From Atrichornis clamosus (Eukaryota; Chordata; Aves; Passeriformes; Menuridae): a DNA stretch of 64,000 bases. The first letter of the stretch is position 1, and each line of letters opens with the position of its first letter. Under the pieces are notes generated by a model. It did no database searches, was not told where the DNA came from, and saw nothing but the letters and a program-made list of their open reading frames with translations. Positions 48,211 to 61,621 of this stretch are shown piece by piece. The stretch is from assembly GCA_013400975.1 (NCBI GenBank), contig WBMZ01000355.1, positions 248,001 through 312,000 of the forward strand, written 5' to 3'. The translations under genes and the position numbers were made by a program.

Positions 48211-51200
48211 CCAACTTCCCCCACAACTGATATACAGATCTAGTGCTGGTTAAGGTCTTAACTATGCTGTTGCATTGTCAAGTCCTCTCGTGCTGCCTTC
48301 TGAAAAAAAACAAACCACCCAGTGTGGCCAGTCTGCAGGTGTATTTACATACTGCCAGCAGGAAGTCCAGGGTGAGGCATCTTTGCATCCAGCTCACATC
48401 CAGTCTGCTAAGTGCCTGTCTGCAGTTCTTTAGCACTGTCACCACAAACTACATATGTGTCAGTATGAAAGGAAGCTGCAGTAAACTACTGTAGCAGACA
48501 GCTCACCTCCTCTTCTCCTGTTCTGAAATTTAACTCCTTGGTTCTCTCCGATTTGCCAGCATGCAACAGAAGCAGCAGCAGTTCAAAAATGAGATACACA
48601 GCACTGCAGGGAAGCAAAGGGGTACAAAAGTGCCAAAAATAGAAATATGTATTAACTGTTAAGGTGAAGGAACAGGTATTTCATGTGTTTCAGGGCAATT
48701 AAGATAGGAAAGGAAAATTGATTTTACTTTGTTCTTGTGGTTTGGGGTCTACTCAGAGATATTTTTGTTACCTAGTTTCAGTTTGCAACAGACAGGCATC
48801 ATAGCTGCTCAGTTCACTTGATGATGTCACACATGCTTTGCTGAAGGATTTAAGACTCAATCAAGGGCTTCTGTTTTTCTTTGATAATGCCTTCATGAAA
48901 TAGAAACCTGATAGATTTTTTTCCAAATCCCAGACTTCTGCCCTACCTAAGCATGCTTTTCCCTCTTCCTTTAATTACATGCTATTCTGCATTAGGAGTT
49001 GAGAAGTGCCTTTGAACACCTATTTTTGCAGTGAAACAGCAGTGCACTATTTTCCTTTTGTCACATACTTCAGCTTTAACCCCTGCAGCTCTCTTCACTT
49101 ATGACTGCTAAACAATAAGCAGAAACATGCTCTTTTGGCTCCAGACATATGACTAACCAGATGTTCCTCCCAGTCACATGCAGCATAAATGCTGAAAACT
49201 TGGGTTTATAGCCGTTCATTGTATCTGATAGTATTTATAGGGCAAGTCCTGCCCAATGCCCTCCCACCTACATCTGTGGAGATATCAACATGCAGGAGAA
49301 CCACTGCTGTCCTGTGTGCAACATTGGATTTGGGATGCACACATGTAAGAATAATTTCTGCTCTGCTATCCTGTGGTAAAGAGCAAACCAAAATTAATTG
49401 ATGCATGGCAAAGGAAATACAGGCATAGCGATTTAGTATGGGGCCCTTGGGGCCAAGGAAACACTTTTTCTGCCCCAGGATCTTCAGAGAATGGCTGAAA
49501 CTATTTTCTCCAGGGTACATGAAATCAAAAGGGAAAATATTGCACTCCCACTTATAACTTAGATGGAACATCCAAGTTACTGTAGCTGGATGGTATTGCC
49601 CAAGCTTTGAGTCTTAAGGCACATACTGCTCAATTCCCTTAAGATTATAAGGAGTTCAAAGAATTCTTCAACACATATTAAAATAGTAAGTTGTTTAACT
49701 AAATTGAAATTCTTAGATGGTGAGGGTTTTTTCAAGGTAACTCCAAGGTGTATGTTTGGGTTTTGCTTGACATCTAAAACCTTCTGACAAAATGTTTGGT
49801 AACTGATGATATTTCTGGGAAGAGAATAGTTATTAATTACTTCCAATTCAGATATTTAGTTATTCCTGGCAGTCAGAAAGTTTTAAGACCACAAGACAGA
49901 GTAAAATCATGTCTCATCTGGAGTATAATTGCTAAAGATCTGTCTTTCCACAAGACCACTCCAGTTCTCTGAACTTTAGACTGATAGTAAGATGAACTCT
50001 ACAAGGTGAGAAAACCTTCATCAGGCCCTGTTGCAGCCTTGCACCACTCTCCCTACTTGTGGGATAACAGTGTCCTATAATGGAGGGAGAGGAAGACAAG
50101 AGAAGGAAGAAAGATGGCCTGAAAAATTAAGTAAGAAATCAGAGATCTTGTTCCTAGCTGGAATATCCCTGTAAGGAAACATAGACGGGGAAAAAAAAAA
50201 GTGCAGAAAAGGAGAAGCAACATCATTACATAGCTTAACCAACACTATAAATGTTAAAGGAACAGGAAAAAAAATTTACTTTGTATATGCATAAACAGTA
50301 GAACACTTCTCCCACTCTGCTCCCAGGCTTTTATGAGGAGAATAAGTATAATTTGAAATCATTTCACTACAACCAAAAAGGGTGCATTCTCCCAAACAAC
50401 TATTTATATAGTCTTATGTATATTCAGAAGCTAAGAAAATCGAAGGAAACACTCATTAAACAATAAAACCTCCTTTTTATGACTTTTATCATCAACATTA
50501 GCAGCTTTACTGAACTATTTATTCAGGAAAAACAGGGAGTAATAAAAAGCCACAATTCATCCCACTTAAAGGAAAAAAAAATAGAATACATTGTTCATTT
50601 AAGAAATAATGACAAAGCAATAGGGAGGTAATTTTCTCCACCCACTGAAAATGTTAGATCAGGAAGAATAAATCTTGCCAAATACCTAATTCTGATTCTA
50701 ATCAGAAATACAGTTTAACTGTTTGCATGTATTTGCAGATCTATCCAAACGCCCAAGTATAGCAATGGCCAGACTACGAGCTATTTCCTTACAGCTCCAT
50801 CATGCAGCAATCTGCCACACGTAGCCAATAGCAGGTTTATTAGGTCTGTACTGGTAGCAAGGGATTTTATGATTATGAATATTTTACTGTAACCATAACG
50901 AAGGCTGCATTTTACAGAAGTGCTACAAGCTGAGGTGCTTTAGAAGAATTGGAACTCCCAGCTGCTGACTCCTCACAGGAGTAATATGTGCTTTAGCTTG
51001 CTCACTGAAGTGCTGCATTACAAGGGCAGAGAGATGCATGCCATTGAGCAACAATATTATCACAGACAGGAGATACTCAGTTAAGAGCAGATTTTACAAG
51101 GACCTTCTTGCTGCAAGTGAGTGGGTAGTTTTTGGTAAACCGAACCACATCTAAGCTATACATTAAATGTCATTCTTTTGCCTCTGTGGGAAGAATTGGT

Positions 51201-52333
51201 CTTACCGCAAGAAGGCACATGGGCATAAGCACCGAGCAACTACGTTGTTGCATCATGTTATTTCTATGACATGGCTCCCCAACATAACAAGCAATGGCAA
51301 TTGATGCTTGGTACAGAAACAGATGGTTGCTTCAAACACCTTGCCAACTGTTTGTATGCACTGAGTATCACCAGTATTTCTGACAGTTTGCCTCCTTTTT
51401 CAATTTTAACATTGCTGCTTTACTTAAGCAGCACACGGGAAGAAGTCTGGCTTCGCTTTAGACAGAGCATTAATTTTCCCTTGTTAAGGGATAACTTCTC
51501 ACAGCACACACGTGGGGTGTCAACCTCCCCCTCACACACCTGTGGTGAAGATAGATGTTAGCTGTAGATTCTGGTTCTCTCCAACCTCTGAGTATATACA
51601 CACAGTAGTCATAAAACGTGATGACAGGGCCATTTAAAATACAAATACAGTTCAGTCATAAATAATGCCTTCCTTGTAGGAATGGGAAGACGGATGGAAA
51701 GATTAGTATTCAGGGTTTGCAGAACTCTGTTTCCAGTGAAACGGACAGGAGATGAAACAAGTTAAAAATGAAATACTTAAGATATAAAACAATCACTTTA
51801 CTTCAAGGTTTATTTGTTAACATTCCACAGTTGTGGGTACAGGAACAGAGCTGCTGCTGAGAAACTAAGGTAGCTAGCTTTGTTTTTATTAGTACAAGTC
51901 AACAACAGATATTGATTTGGCTGACTGTACAAGCAACCATTTCCCGTCCCCAGCACAACTAATTCTCTTACACAGCTACATGATGCCAAGTCATACTATT
52001 TAATGACCAGAACACTAGGAAAGACAGGAATCTAAATGTCTGCCATTCCATTCAGTATATACAAATTTTAGGCACTCAGACCTTACAGTTCTTCAAGTAG
52101 ATGGAAGATGCAAAGTTTTCTGAGGACCTGATTTTTCATTCTTCCCTCTAAACAATGGCAAATGGACTAATGTTCCTCCTCCTAATGCAACAAACTATTT
52201 TTTTAGGAAACCCATAGGCATTCTTACAAAAGGGGTAGTTACCCCAGTTAGCACCACCAAAACACATTCAGACTTCTCTTTTGGCCGGGGCAGAACTCAC
52301 TCTGTTACAGACACAATACAGGCAAAAGATTAT
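48211..52333. other. Unique A+T-rich DNA
   Basis: No gene supported. The minus-strand open frame 49206-49571 (121 codons) has an internal TTTACCACAG acceptor-like word but no domain. At 51201-51206 (minus) a GTAAGA donor-like word follows an open stretch of about 40 codons. These could be further exons of the gene suspected at 48.1 kb, but neither reading is persuasive. Confidence 0.4.
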
Positions 52334-52845
52334 TGTAGAATAGAATCACAGAATCACCGAGGTTGGAAAGATTATTGAGTCCGACCATGTCTGTAATCAC
52401 CACATCTACACATGGTGTAAATGCCTCAGGAACAGTGACTCAACCATCTCCCTGGGCAGCCTGTTCTGATGCTAGACAAGGCTTTCCATGAGGAATTATT
52501 TCCTAATATACAACTAAACCTCCCCTAGCACAACTTGAAGTCATTTTCTCTTGTCCTATTGCTTGTTACCTGTGAGAAGAAACCTACTCCCACCTCACTG
52601 CAGCCTCCTTTCAGGTAGTTATAGAGAGGGATAAGGTCCCCCCTGGGCCTCCTTTTCTCCAGGCTAAATATCCCCTGCTCCCTCAGCTGCTCCTCACAGG
52701 ACTTGTGCCCCAGACCCTTCCCCAGCTCTGTTGCCCTTCTCTGGACACGCTCCAGCCCCTCAATGTCCTTCTTGTAGTGAGGGGCCCAGAACTGAACACA
52801 GGATTCAAGGTACAGTCCCACCAGTGCAGACAGAGTACGTAAATT
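52334..52845 (-). pseudogene. CR1 LINE 3' part, best preserved copy
   Basis: Minus strand. The translation from about 52840 down follows the C-terminal part of CR1 ORF2: [20 protein letters not shown], then [59 protein letters not shown] and [12 protein letters not shown]. It is open for 98 codons (52525-52821), then an in-frame stop precedes the 3' UTR, which ends at 'tagaatcacagaatcaccgaggttgg' (52337). It is 5' truncated in the RT thumb region. Higher similarity to the family and a long open frame suggest a younger insertion than the others here. Confidence 0.94.
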
Positions 52846-54425
52846 TCTACTTATATTTTCTACCAGTTATGATGTTTCATAACACTTTTTTTTCTACAAC
52901 AAAAATTTTTAAATTCTACCACTTGGTCCTGAGTTTTAAGGATGAAGCCTGGGTTGCTTAGAAGCTAAATGCTTCCTTGGAACATCTAAGTCAGTAGCAG
53001 GAATAGAGTGCAATGATTCTGAGAACAGTCACTTATCCTGACAAAGATATGTTGCAGAGAAGGGAACTGGGGAAAAAAAAAAAAAAAAAAAAAGCATAAT
53101 ATGAAGGAAGAGATGGGATAAAAATGGAAAAAGAAAGAAGTGAAAATGAAGTGCTGCATATTAAGGATGACAGAGGTTCATATTCTTCTCTTCCAATTTA
53201 AATTTTTCTACTCCCTTAATATTTCTTGTGCCAAATCATTTCTCTTTAGAAATTATGCTTTCAGAAACCCAGATGTGACATTATAAGTTCACTCCAGGTC
53301 TAATTTCCCCTTAAAACAGAAGATACTGCATGCAGACATCTCCTCTGTCACCTTTCATGATGTATGGCAGAGCTGTCTTCTAGCAGAGGGCATGAAGAAT
53401 TTCATACACAATGTCATAAGATTTCTGTAAAGAAATAAAATGTAAGCACTTTTTTCCTGTGGAACTCCTTTAAGTGTGAGGCCCCAAATATTGTCTGCCT
53501 GCATTCTGCCATGCAATTATCACTGCTACAGTTCTACTCATTTATTATTTGATGGGGTAGATGGCACTCAACCTGCTACCTGTGGTGCAACAGGTCAAGA
53601 GCAGAGAGGATGAGGAGGTGTGCTACAAAACTGCATGAAAAAGAGCTTTAACTGTGGAAGGCCAAGAAATTGAAATGAAATAAGTGCTATGCTAGACACT
53701 CAGACAGCATATCCCTGCACATGGAAATGTATTCTAGCACTTTACAGTATAATGGCATAACAGACAATGCTTTAAATTTACACAGTTCTTATTCCTCTTT
53801 TATTTGTTAAGTCTTGGAATGGAGGAAAACCTAATTACAGTACTTAATTTTGATTTTAAAAATTGATTTTCAACTCTAGTTTATGCTGGTGCATAGAAAA
53901 CTCCTGTGAGTCACAGAAGTAATATAACAACCATTAGCAGCCTTAAAAAAATAAGAATTTGAAAAATGCCACTTTCATCCCTATTTGTCCCTAGTTCAGC
54001 ACAAATGCTTCCTACCTCACCTTTCTAATAGAAATTTTTAGATTTCTTCCTGCTACGTAAAGAAATCACAATCAAAATGGTGTATAAAATCCTCTGATGT
54101 GCCATCACGCTGCTCAGACTTGTATCAAATCAAAGCACTGTGTATGTAGCACAGTTATACATTTGCATGGCAAGTACTCCCACGGGAAATAATATAAACT
54201 ACAAAATTTATCCTTGGGGAGAGAGAAAAAGGAGGAACCACAGACTGCAAGCAGTGCTTATGTGTGTCACCAGTGCATTTTGCAAAGGGCTTGCCAAATA
54301 TAATCCTGAACAAAACTGAATTAAGTGTGGAAACACTTACATTACAGCTCTGTGTGTATGCCTCCCATCCTGTAGCATTTAAGTACTTTTGGTTTTTTTT
54401 ACTTATACATAACCCTGGGTGATGG
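52846..54425. other. Unique A+T-rich DNA with A21 tract
   Basis: An uninterrupted run of 21 A at 53073-53093 is the longest homopolymer in the window. It is not preceded by a recognisable retroposed sequence, so it is not evidence of a processed pseudogene. Nothing else was recognised. Confidence 0.5.
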
Positions 54426-54715
54426 TGGACTTCTGTTACAGAAAGGGATGAAGTTAAGGTGCAAAGTGACTTGGTAACCAACATAGAGGAAATTGGAGAA
54501 TCTGCACACTGACTGGAGTCCCAAATCTCCTCTGTCCCAGGGCGTGGCCACAAGGTTGCCATGGCCAAAGCCAGGCAGAAGTGGCACGCACTCCCAGTGT
54601 CTCTGTCCCCCACCAGTCACAGCTCTGCTGCCCAGATCTGGTGAGAAGCAGGAGGGCTGGTAAGGTCCATTCACCCAGCCACAAGGGCCACTGGAATGAT
54701 ATACTCTCCATATGA
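54426..54715. other. GC-richer block of unknown nature
   Basis: About 290 bp with higher G+C and three overlapping minus-strand open frames (up to 152 codons, 54155-54613). Trp/Pro/Gly-rich translations have no recognisable motif. It may be a diverged mobile element or an exon of an unknown transcript. Confidence 0.3.
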
Positions 54716-55149
54716 TCTTTTTATTAGGAACAGCAAGTGAGGCAGCCTATGAAGAGTTGTTCATCTCACTGCTAATCACAAAAGAACCCCAAAAAAACAG
54801 TTGCAGGCACAAGCATGGGAATATATATCATCCTATCTTAAACATTATTTTATTCCTGGCTGATGATAAGCTGTCTTTTCTTTCAAAGACATCCTTAAAT
54901 CTCACTTTCGCTTTATCAGCCCCAAGAGCAAAATTAAAAAGTCAGTTTAAGAAGAAACACTGCAAGTTATAGGCACTGTATCAGTGAATCACACGGACTC
55001 CTTTGACCCAGCATTATTTAATGGTTTGAGGTGAATGTACCTAGCCCTTGTCCTTGTCCAAGCTTTCCAGAAAATCCTTGAGCACAAGAAGCCAGGTACC
55101 ACTGAAGTACGAAACATTAAAGAATCACAAGTAATGAGATCTAACAGGA

Positions 55150-55460
55150 TAGCTATAACCTAATCTCATGCCAGCATCTCCTTGCTGGCAGACACACGTG
55201 TACCCGTGTGGGTTGAGCCCACTCAGCAGCACATTCCGGAGCAGCAGCAGAGCCCATGCAGCCCATGCACACCGTTCTCTGCCATCTTGCAGGCTGGGTT
55301 GCCTTTGCTCCCTGTCCCAGGCCTCTGCCAAAGCAGCGTTTCCCCTCTCCCAGCTGGGACTGTCTCCAGCCGTATTCTGCTGTTGACTGGATCATGTCCC
55401 AGATGAGCAGCCCCTTCCCTCCGGAGTCTCCTGCCTGGCTTTTTAATGCTTGCTAGAGAA
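55150..55460. other. GC-rich block of unknown nature
   Basis: About 310 bp of markedly GC-rich sequence with CAG/GCAG-rich stretches (gagcagcagcagagcccatgcagcccatgc). Both strands hold several open frames of 66-94 codons. It has no CR1 or LTR signature that I recognise. A small regulatory island, an old exon or an unclassified repeat are possible. Confidence 0.3.
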
Positions 55461-58400
55461 GAACCCGCATGTGGAAAACAAATGCAACAGATAATGGTTT
55501 CTGCCACTTTTCATTTCAGTTCTTGCTCTTTACCCCATCCTCAATTTTTCTAGGCTGTGGTCCTCACAGCTCATGGGAATAGGTCCTAAAACTCAACAGT
55601 TCAATATCACTTTGGAAATTAAATCACTTCAGAGGCACGTTGTTAAGAACAACATTGCTGAACACTTCAGATGCTGAACACAGGTTTAACAAAGCAATGT
55701 TTTCCTGCTAAAATGCAAAAGAGAAGAAATATGAAGGAAAAGGATGTACAAAATTCCTGCAAATATAGGATGTTCTACTACTAAGTTTGATGGTTAGACA
55801 AGTCTTTATCCAGAACTGCCTGTATTTCTTGCTTCCTAGGGCCAGAGACAAGGAAGAGGTCTTGCTTTTGGAACTCACCACATTTCTGTTGCTCAAGCAA
55901 AGCAAAGAGAGGAGGTTCAGACCACAGCAGACCAGGCACCAGGTTTTCTCCCCTAGTTCTGCTAAAATTCTTCTGCGTGAGATTATTTACTCTTTGCAAG
56001 CCAGCTGCTCACTCTTAAAATGGAAAGAATAATGCTCTACCACACTGGGACAGTCTAAAGATAAAAGTATTAACAAAAGTGAATTACTGTGAGAGAAGGC
56101 ATTATAGAAAGCAAAACATCTACCCCCACATTGGCTGATACAGAATCACACAGAATTCTGCTGAAAGGTCTGTGAGTCCGTATCAAACCTGATTACACAA
56201 ATGCTTCATTGTAGTGTGACACATGAAAAGGTCCATTTCAGCAATAACAGTCATAAGGGGTGGTGTTATATCCATTTTGACCAGAAGAGAAAGGAATTAT
56301 AAGGGAATATGAGGTTAAGGACAGGAAGTTATTCTTCTCACACATATGAAATCTGCAGAAGCAGAAAAAAATATATATAGCAAATACTAAAACATAAAAT
56401 ATGGAATTACTTGTTTAACCTATATCAGTTAATTAATTAATTATATGCTAACAAATGATAAGAGACAATTTGCCACATGATATTTTCTTATTCAACACCA
56501 TTTGAGTGCAAAACCCCATCCATTTTACTCCCATTCCTTAGGAGAAACATGAGAAACACAGTTGTGGAGGGAAATTTTTCATTGCAGAGGATTTTGGCAC
56601 TTTGAAAATCAGGGGAAGAATTGAGGCTGCACACAACTAGCGAGATCTACTTCGACAACAGACGGACTAGACCTGAATAAAAAAAAAAAATTCAAAAAAA
56701 TTGTGATAGGTTTTTAGGACAAGAATAAAAAATAGCATCTTTCCAAGCACTTTGAAGTTTTTAAATTTAATCTGAGTGTTTCAAGAAAACAGAAACTTTT
56801 TGAGCTCTCTAACCAGTAGAAAATTGAGTGAGTGTTCCTTGAAATTGTCAAAATATTTATCTTTCATTTTCATCAAAAATCAGAACATTTCAGCCTTCTC
56901 CAGGGCTGTCAATACTGCTGTCTAAATTACATTTACATTTAATTTTCCTTTGGGATCCCAGTCAACAGATATTTTTAAAATTTCTGTTCTGCACAACTCA
57001 CTGAAAATACTTTCATTTGATTCATACATCTAGCAGCCTCAAAGATTCTTCCACACCTTTCTGCAAATTGAATTTTGCCAAGCCAGTCACATTGGTTGTC
57101 TTCTCACATGTCACCCAGATACCATGCATGAAGATGCTAGAATGAACTCATGGGAACTTATAGGAAAGATCATAAGGAGAGAAAGTACCATAAAAGCAAG
57201 CAATTAAGTGCTTCTCATTGTTCAAGCATCCGGGAAAGCACCATATTTCATGCCTAGACCTCCCAGGAGTGAAATCAAAGTTGTATGAAGGACTGTTTCT
57301 CTACCACTCCCCACAGCTAAATGCAGAAAAGATTTAATATACACAGATTTGCACAACACATCTCTGCCCTTCACACAGTGATGCACCAGAAAAAGTATCT
57401 CCAAGGACTCCAGTTATTTTTCTGTAGCTCTAGGGGAGCCAGCTCTACATTGAACTGAACCAAAAGCTCTAAAATGCTTCCTGCTTCCAGACAAGAGAGT
57501 TAAATAATGAACAATGTGCAAAAATCCCATTCCCAGCATTGGAGAGGACCTCTGATCTTAAGAGAAACAGTTTGTTCTCTCCACTTTCCTCCTCTTTGCC
57601 ATTCAAAGACTTGAAGGGTTCAGTGAAGGTAAAAGTCATGAAAGGGCCCAGACTTCTAAGCAGTGCCTTTTCCTAGCGGGCTCAAGCTCCCAGATAGTGC
57701 TGGTTGTCACAACCTACCACTCTTGTGATTAAAGACAGCAGCCAGTCTGGGTCACTGTGAGCACCAGCTCTGATCCAGAGCAGATCCTTAACACACCAAC
57801 CCCATGTGCAATGGATGATAAGGGGAGTGCTCCCAGTTGCCTGCCTACCTGGCAGTAACCTACCTAACACTCCCACACTCATTTTACTCAGTCAAGCACG
57901 TACCCCTGCCAAAACTGTTATTTCGTTGAAATTCCCTCTCACATGTCAATTTCCTGCTTTCAAATCTACCCTTTCAAGTACATAATAGGCACTTATGCTT
58001 TTGTAGTTCCTTAAAAATAACAGATTAAATACTACTCACTTACTGAGAAGATACTCTGCCCACAGTAATGCTGTAGGAAGACAACAAAAAGACGGTAGAC
58101 TGCAAATGCATTACACAAATGTCTTGGTAATGTGATGTGATTTAAAGATGAGATAAGCACGCAGCACAATCTTTCAGTCCCAGATTGTCTCAGTCTGAAG
58201 GGGGCTGAAGGAATGCACCTTTTGATTATCTCATCTATTAGGAACAGTAAATCACCATTAAAGCTCAGGACAGAACATGACAACAGAAATGTGCTACATG
58301 AATGCATTACCTCGGTGTACTTCAAGGCAATGTCTCCGCAGCAATACATGACTATTCCTACCTATGGGATTTTCATCAGGCCAAGTGCGTGGAAGAGCAC

Positions 58401-61032
58401 CCTAATCCTCTGATTTTGATTGCATGCTCAACACACATCCCAAGCAATAGCTCATGGATAGGTGTTATGTGTTAAATCTCACACTTTGCCCCTGCAGAGA
58501 GATACAGAATACCAGACAGTCCTTCAGAAGTCACCATTTCAGCTGTTTCTAGGACAGGGCACACACCTTAGGATTCAGCCTCTGCAGCTGTATTTTTAGG
58601 AATGTGCAATGTGTTTTGCTGAGGAAGATCTGCATTTTTAGTTACACAAGCACTGAACATGGCACAGTGGCAAGACAAACTACATTGCAAATACAAATTC
58701 AGTGATTGAAAAAGGAAAAGAAAAGAAATCAATTTCAAGCAATGCTTGAAATATATGTAAACAAAGTCACTTAAGTGAAACTGGCCCCAAATTATACCCT
58801 TTGAAAGCTCAAGATAAAAATACTGTTTACAAAACTACTTGCAAAGTTCTGGCCTTCAGAAAGCAAGGTAATTTCCCCCAATGATTTTTTATGCATAGTG
58901 TGAGGGAGGCAGTTAAAGTTGATATAATATAATCTGAGTTACATTTAAACATCTGGTCCATCTGCTTTATGTGCATTGATAGGCTCTAGTCTAGAGCAAT
59001 CAATAGAGTGTTAAAATGTTATTGAAGATAATTTTTAATAGCTGTTTTACTTATGTGTCCTTCTTGACTAGGCTTTAAAATCAGGATTGTAAGTAAAATA
59101 TGACTCTAAACCACCATCATATAATATTGTTTTAAATTAAGTATATTCCTAATGCAGATTTAGCTTCTATAAAATTTTTAGTTGATTGATATTATGCCTC
59201 ACAATATTCTCAGTAACAATTTAAAGAAAGAGACATCTACATAGGATAAAGTTATACTTAGGATGGTCTGTAGGATGTCCCACTTCAAACAACAAACTCC
59301 TATAATTCCTGAGTTAAATTCCCTTCTTCCACTGATTTAAATGGGAATTTTGCCAAATGAACGACATTTTTTTTCTCTCTCATTTGGTTATGGTAGGGCC
59401 TCTGTTCTTCTGCTTAAGAGTATTGCAGAGTTTTTGAAACTATATAAGAATTTATGAAAGATGGAATATTCAGTTCGAACAGGGAGCCTGACTAGGTTTC
59501 CATGTTCCAGACAGTATTGGATACAAAAACTAAAGGTTTAGGCATTTAAAACATTTCTAGCTATTGTCAGCACCAGCAAGTAACCTACAAATAATTTCTC
59601 AGTGAGAAAGAAAGGTCAAACTATAGACTGCAAAAGCCATGCACATTTGATTCATCCAACCTCATTTCTTTAGAAAGCATCAAGCCTAGGATATTTCAGA
59701 AAGCTAAAAAAGTGATATCTTTTACTTAATTAGGCTTCTCAATACATGTGAAAGTACTTTAGAAGTATACCACAGATCAACGGAAGTAAATATCGACAAC
59801 CATAAAAGCCATGAATTAATTTATAAATAAATACTGATTCTGGAATGTAACTCTGGTGTCATTTATCCTACACAAAGGGGAGAAGCTATGCAAGCACCAG
59901 CAATTTATCTTTTTATGAGCTGTGAGCATAGAACGTGGTATTAAATAATCTGAATGACACCATTTTTTCCTGTGAGTACTCACATATTTTTTGTGAGTAA
60001 ATAATTTTCCACTTCTGTCTTAAGATATATATTAGTATTATTTTTTAAAATCCAAATTTTAATCCCCACATATGACAGAACATTACTTGAGAGACAACTG
60101 GGATTCCAGATCATATTTTTAGTGTGAACTGAAGCATTATACCTATAAGATTTGAAAAGCAAAAATTCATTAATTTCACAACTCTAATTAGAATGGAACT
60201 GAGCAGAGCTGCTCAGCTGGGTTGCTTAACAGCTGGTCCAAATCTCTTAGGGAGGAGCATATTTTTACAAAACATTTTCTGAGACCACACACTGAGAGCT
60301 ATAGGAGTTTATTATTGAAGCAGGCAGGTTGATTAATAAATATCAATTTTGCTTTGGGAATCAGAAATTTAAGAATTCAAGAAGCCTAGGCAATTCATGG
60401 ATTTGTGCTTATTTAGGGGTGTGTGATTTAGTGATGAAAAATGCCATATAAAATAAATATCCCCATGCATAACTATCCCAGAGTTTTTATCAGCTTCTCA
60501 AATGCTTATATTTGGAAACATTCAGAAGTGATTATACCCATCCTCAGACCAAAAGATTTGAAGAAATTGAGGATAAAATAGCTAGGCCAAGATGTAACAG
60601 CAATCGGTCTCCAAGACACATTTACAGACAGTCTGGCAAGATCACTAGGGCAATAGGAGTGGAAAGAGAGAGGCCAAAACCTGGGGTGTGTCAGATATGC
60701 AGTTGTGAGTCACTTTATTTTCTAAGTTACTGCACAAGATAGATGTCGTGACCACTCACACAGCATTGCTGAATAAAGTGTTAGCAATACAAGGTGTCAG
60801 TCTGGACAATAACTTGAATCATTTTATAAAAGCTCAAAAACGTTTGAATTTTCCAAGAGGCGCTCCTTTCTGGAGGCTGTGTTTTAGACACAAGAGTAGT
60901 GCTCCACAGTCTTCAAGAATTATGCATAAACTGGATTTTCTCATTTTAATTTTTTTTTAATGGCATTCGTTCAAAAAAGGCTTAATACTGAACACCAAAG
61001 CATTTTCTGTATACCCACACTGTGAGAAAAAA
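55461..61032. other. Unique A+T-rich DNA
   Basis: No gene in 5.6 kb. At 56140-56180 the words 'cagaatcacacagaattctg...gaaaggtctgtgagtcc' recall a CR1 3' end but are too short and diverged to claim. A TTAATTAATTAATTA run lies at about 56428-56442. A plus-strand 76-codon frame at 60512-60742 is Arg/Lys-rich without known motifs. Confidence 0.45.
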
Positions 61033-61175
61033 ATTAGAATAATAGCATGGCTTGGGTTGGAAGGGACCTTAAAGGTCATCCAGTTCCAACACCCCTGCCA
61101 TGGGCAGGGACACTTCCACTAGACCAGGTTGCTCAAAGCCCCATCCAGCCTGGCCTTGAGCACAGTCTCAAGCTA
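61033..61175 (-). repeat. CR1 LINE 3' end fragment
   Basis: The plus strand reads 'agaataatagcatggcttgggttggaagggaccttaaaggtcatccagttccaacacccctgccatgggcagggacacttccactagaccaggttgctcaaagccccatccagcctggccttgagc', nearly the family consensus in complement. It is truncated after about 130 bp. Confidence 0.95.
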
Positions 61176-61621
61176 CTGTGAATTCAGTTCTCCTCCACTT
61201 CTTCAGTTGATATTATAGATTGTTACTATTTTCTACTATATTTAATGCCGAACATTAAACTGCCGATCAGCCTGAGCTGACAGCTGCTGGCACTGCTTTA
61301 ATAGGGACAATTGTCCCCAGTCACCCACTTTCATATCCAGCATTTTTCCTTGTCCTTAGCCCCCTGTCATTAGGGTCATACAATATGGAGCTTTCTACGC
61401 AGACAGGTCGAGTTGTATTACTTCTCTGTCAGACTCACCCATGTAAACAAAACTTGCTACAAATGTACAGACCATGCTCTCTCACCTTCGATTACCTATC
61501 TGAAATGCCAGTGTCCTTCTTTACTTTCTCTTCTTTCTTTCTTGTGTATTTATTTTTCATTTATAAAGTCCTCCTGGTTGACCAAAACGGGGCATAGTGT
61601 CATCCCTGTGCTCTCACAAAT
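61176..61621. other. Unique DNA between two CR1 copies
   Basis: Separates two minus-strand CR1 ends. Nothing recognisable besides two short plus-strand open frames of 70 and 88 codons. Confidence 0.5.

Noticed and set aside
51201..51330. Minus-strand exon ending at a GTAAGA donor
   Set aside because: The acceptor is poor and the roughly 40-residue reading lacks coherent protein features.
53073..53093. A21 run as the tail of a processed pseudogene
   Set aside because: No gene-like sequence precedes it and no target-site duplication is visible.
56140..56215. Possible CR1 3' end (agaatcacacagaattctg...)
   Set aside because: Only short, scattered word matches; too diverged to separate from chance.
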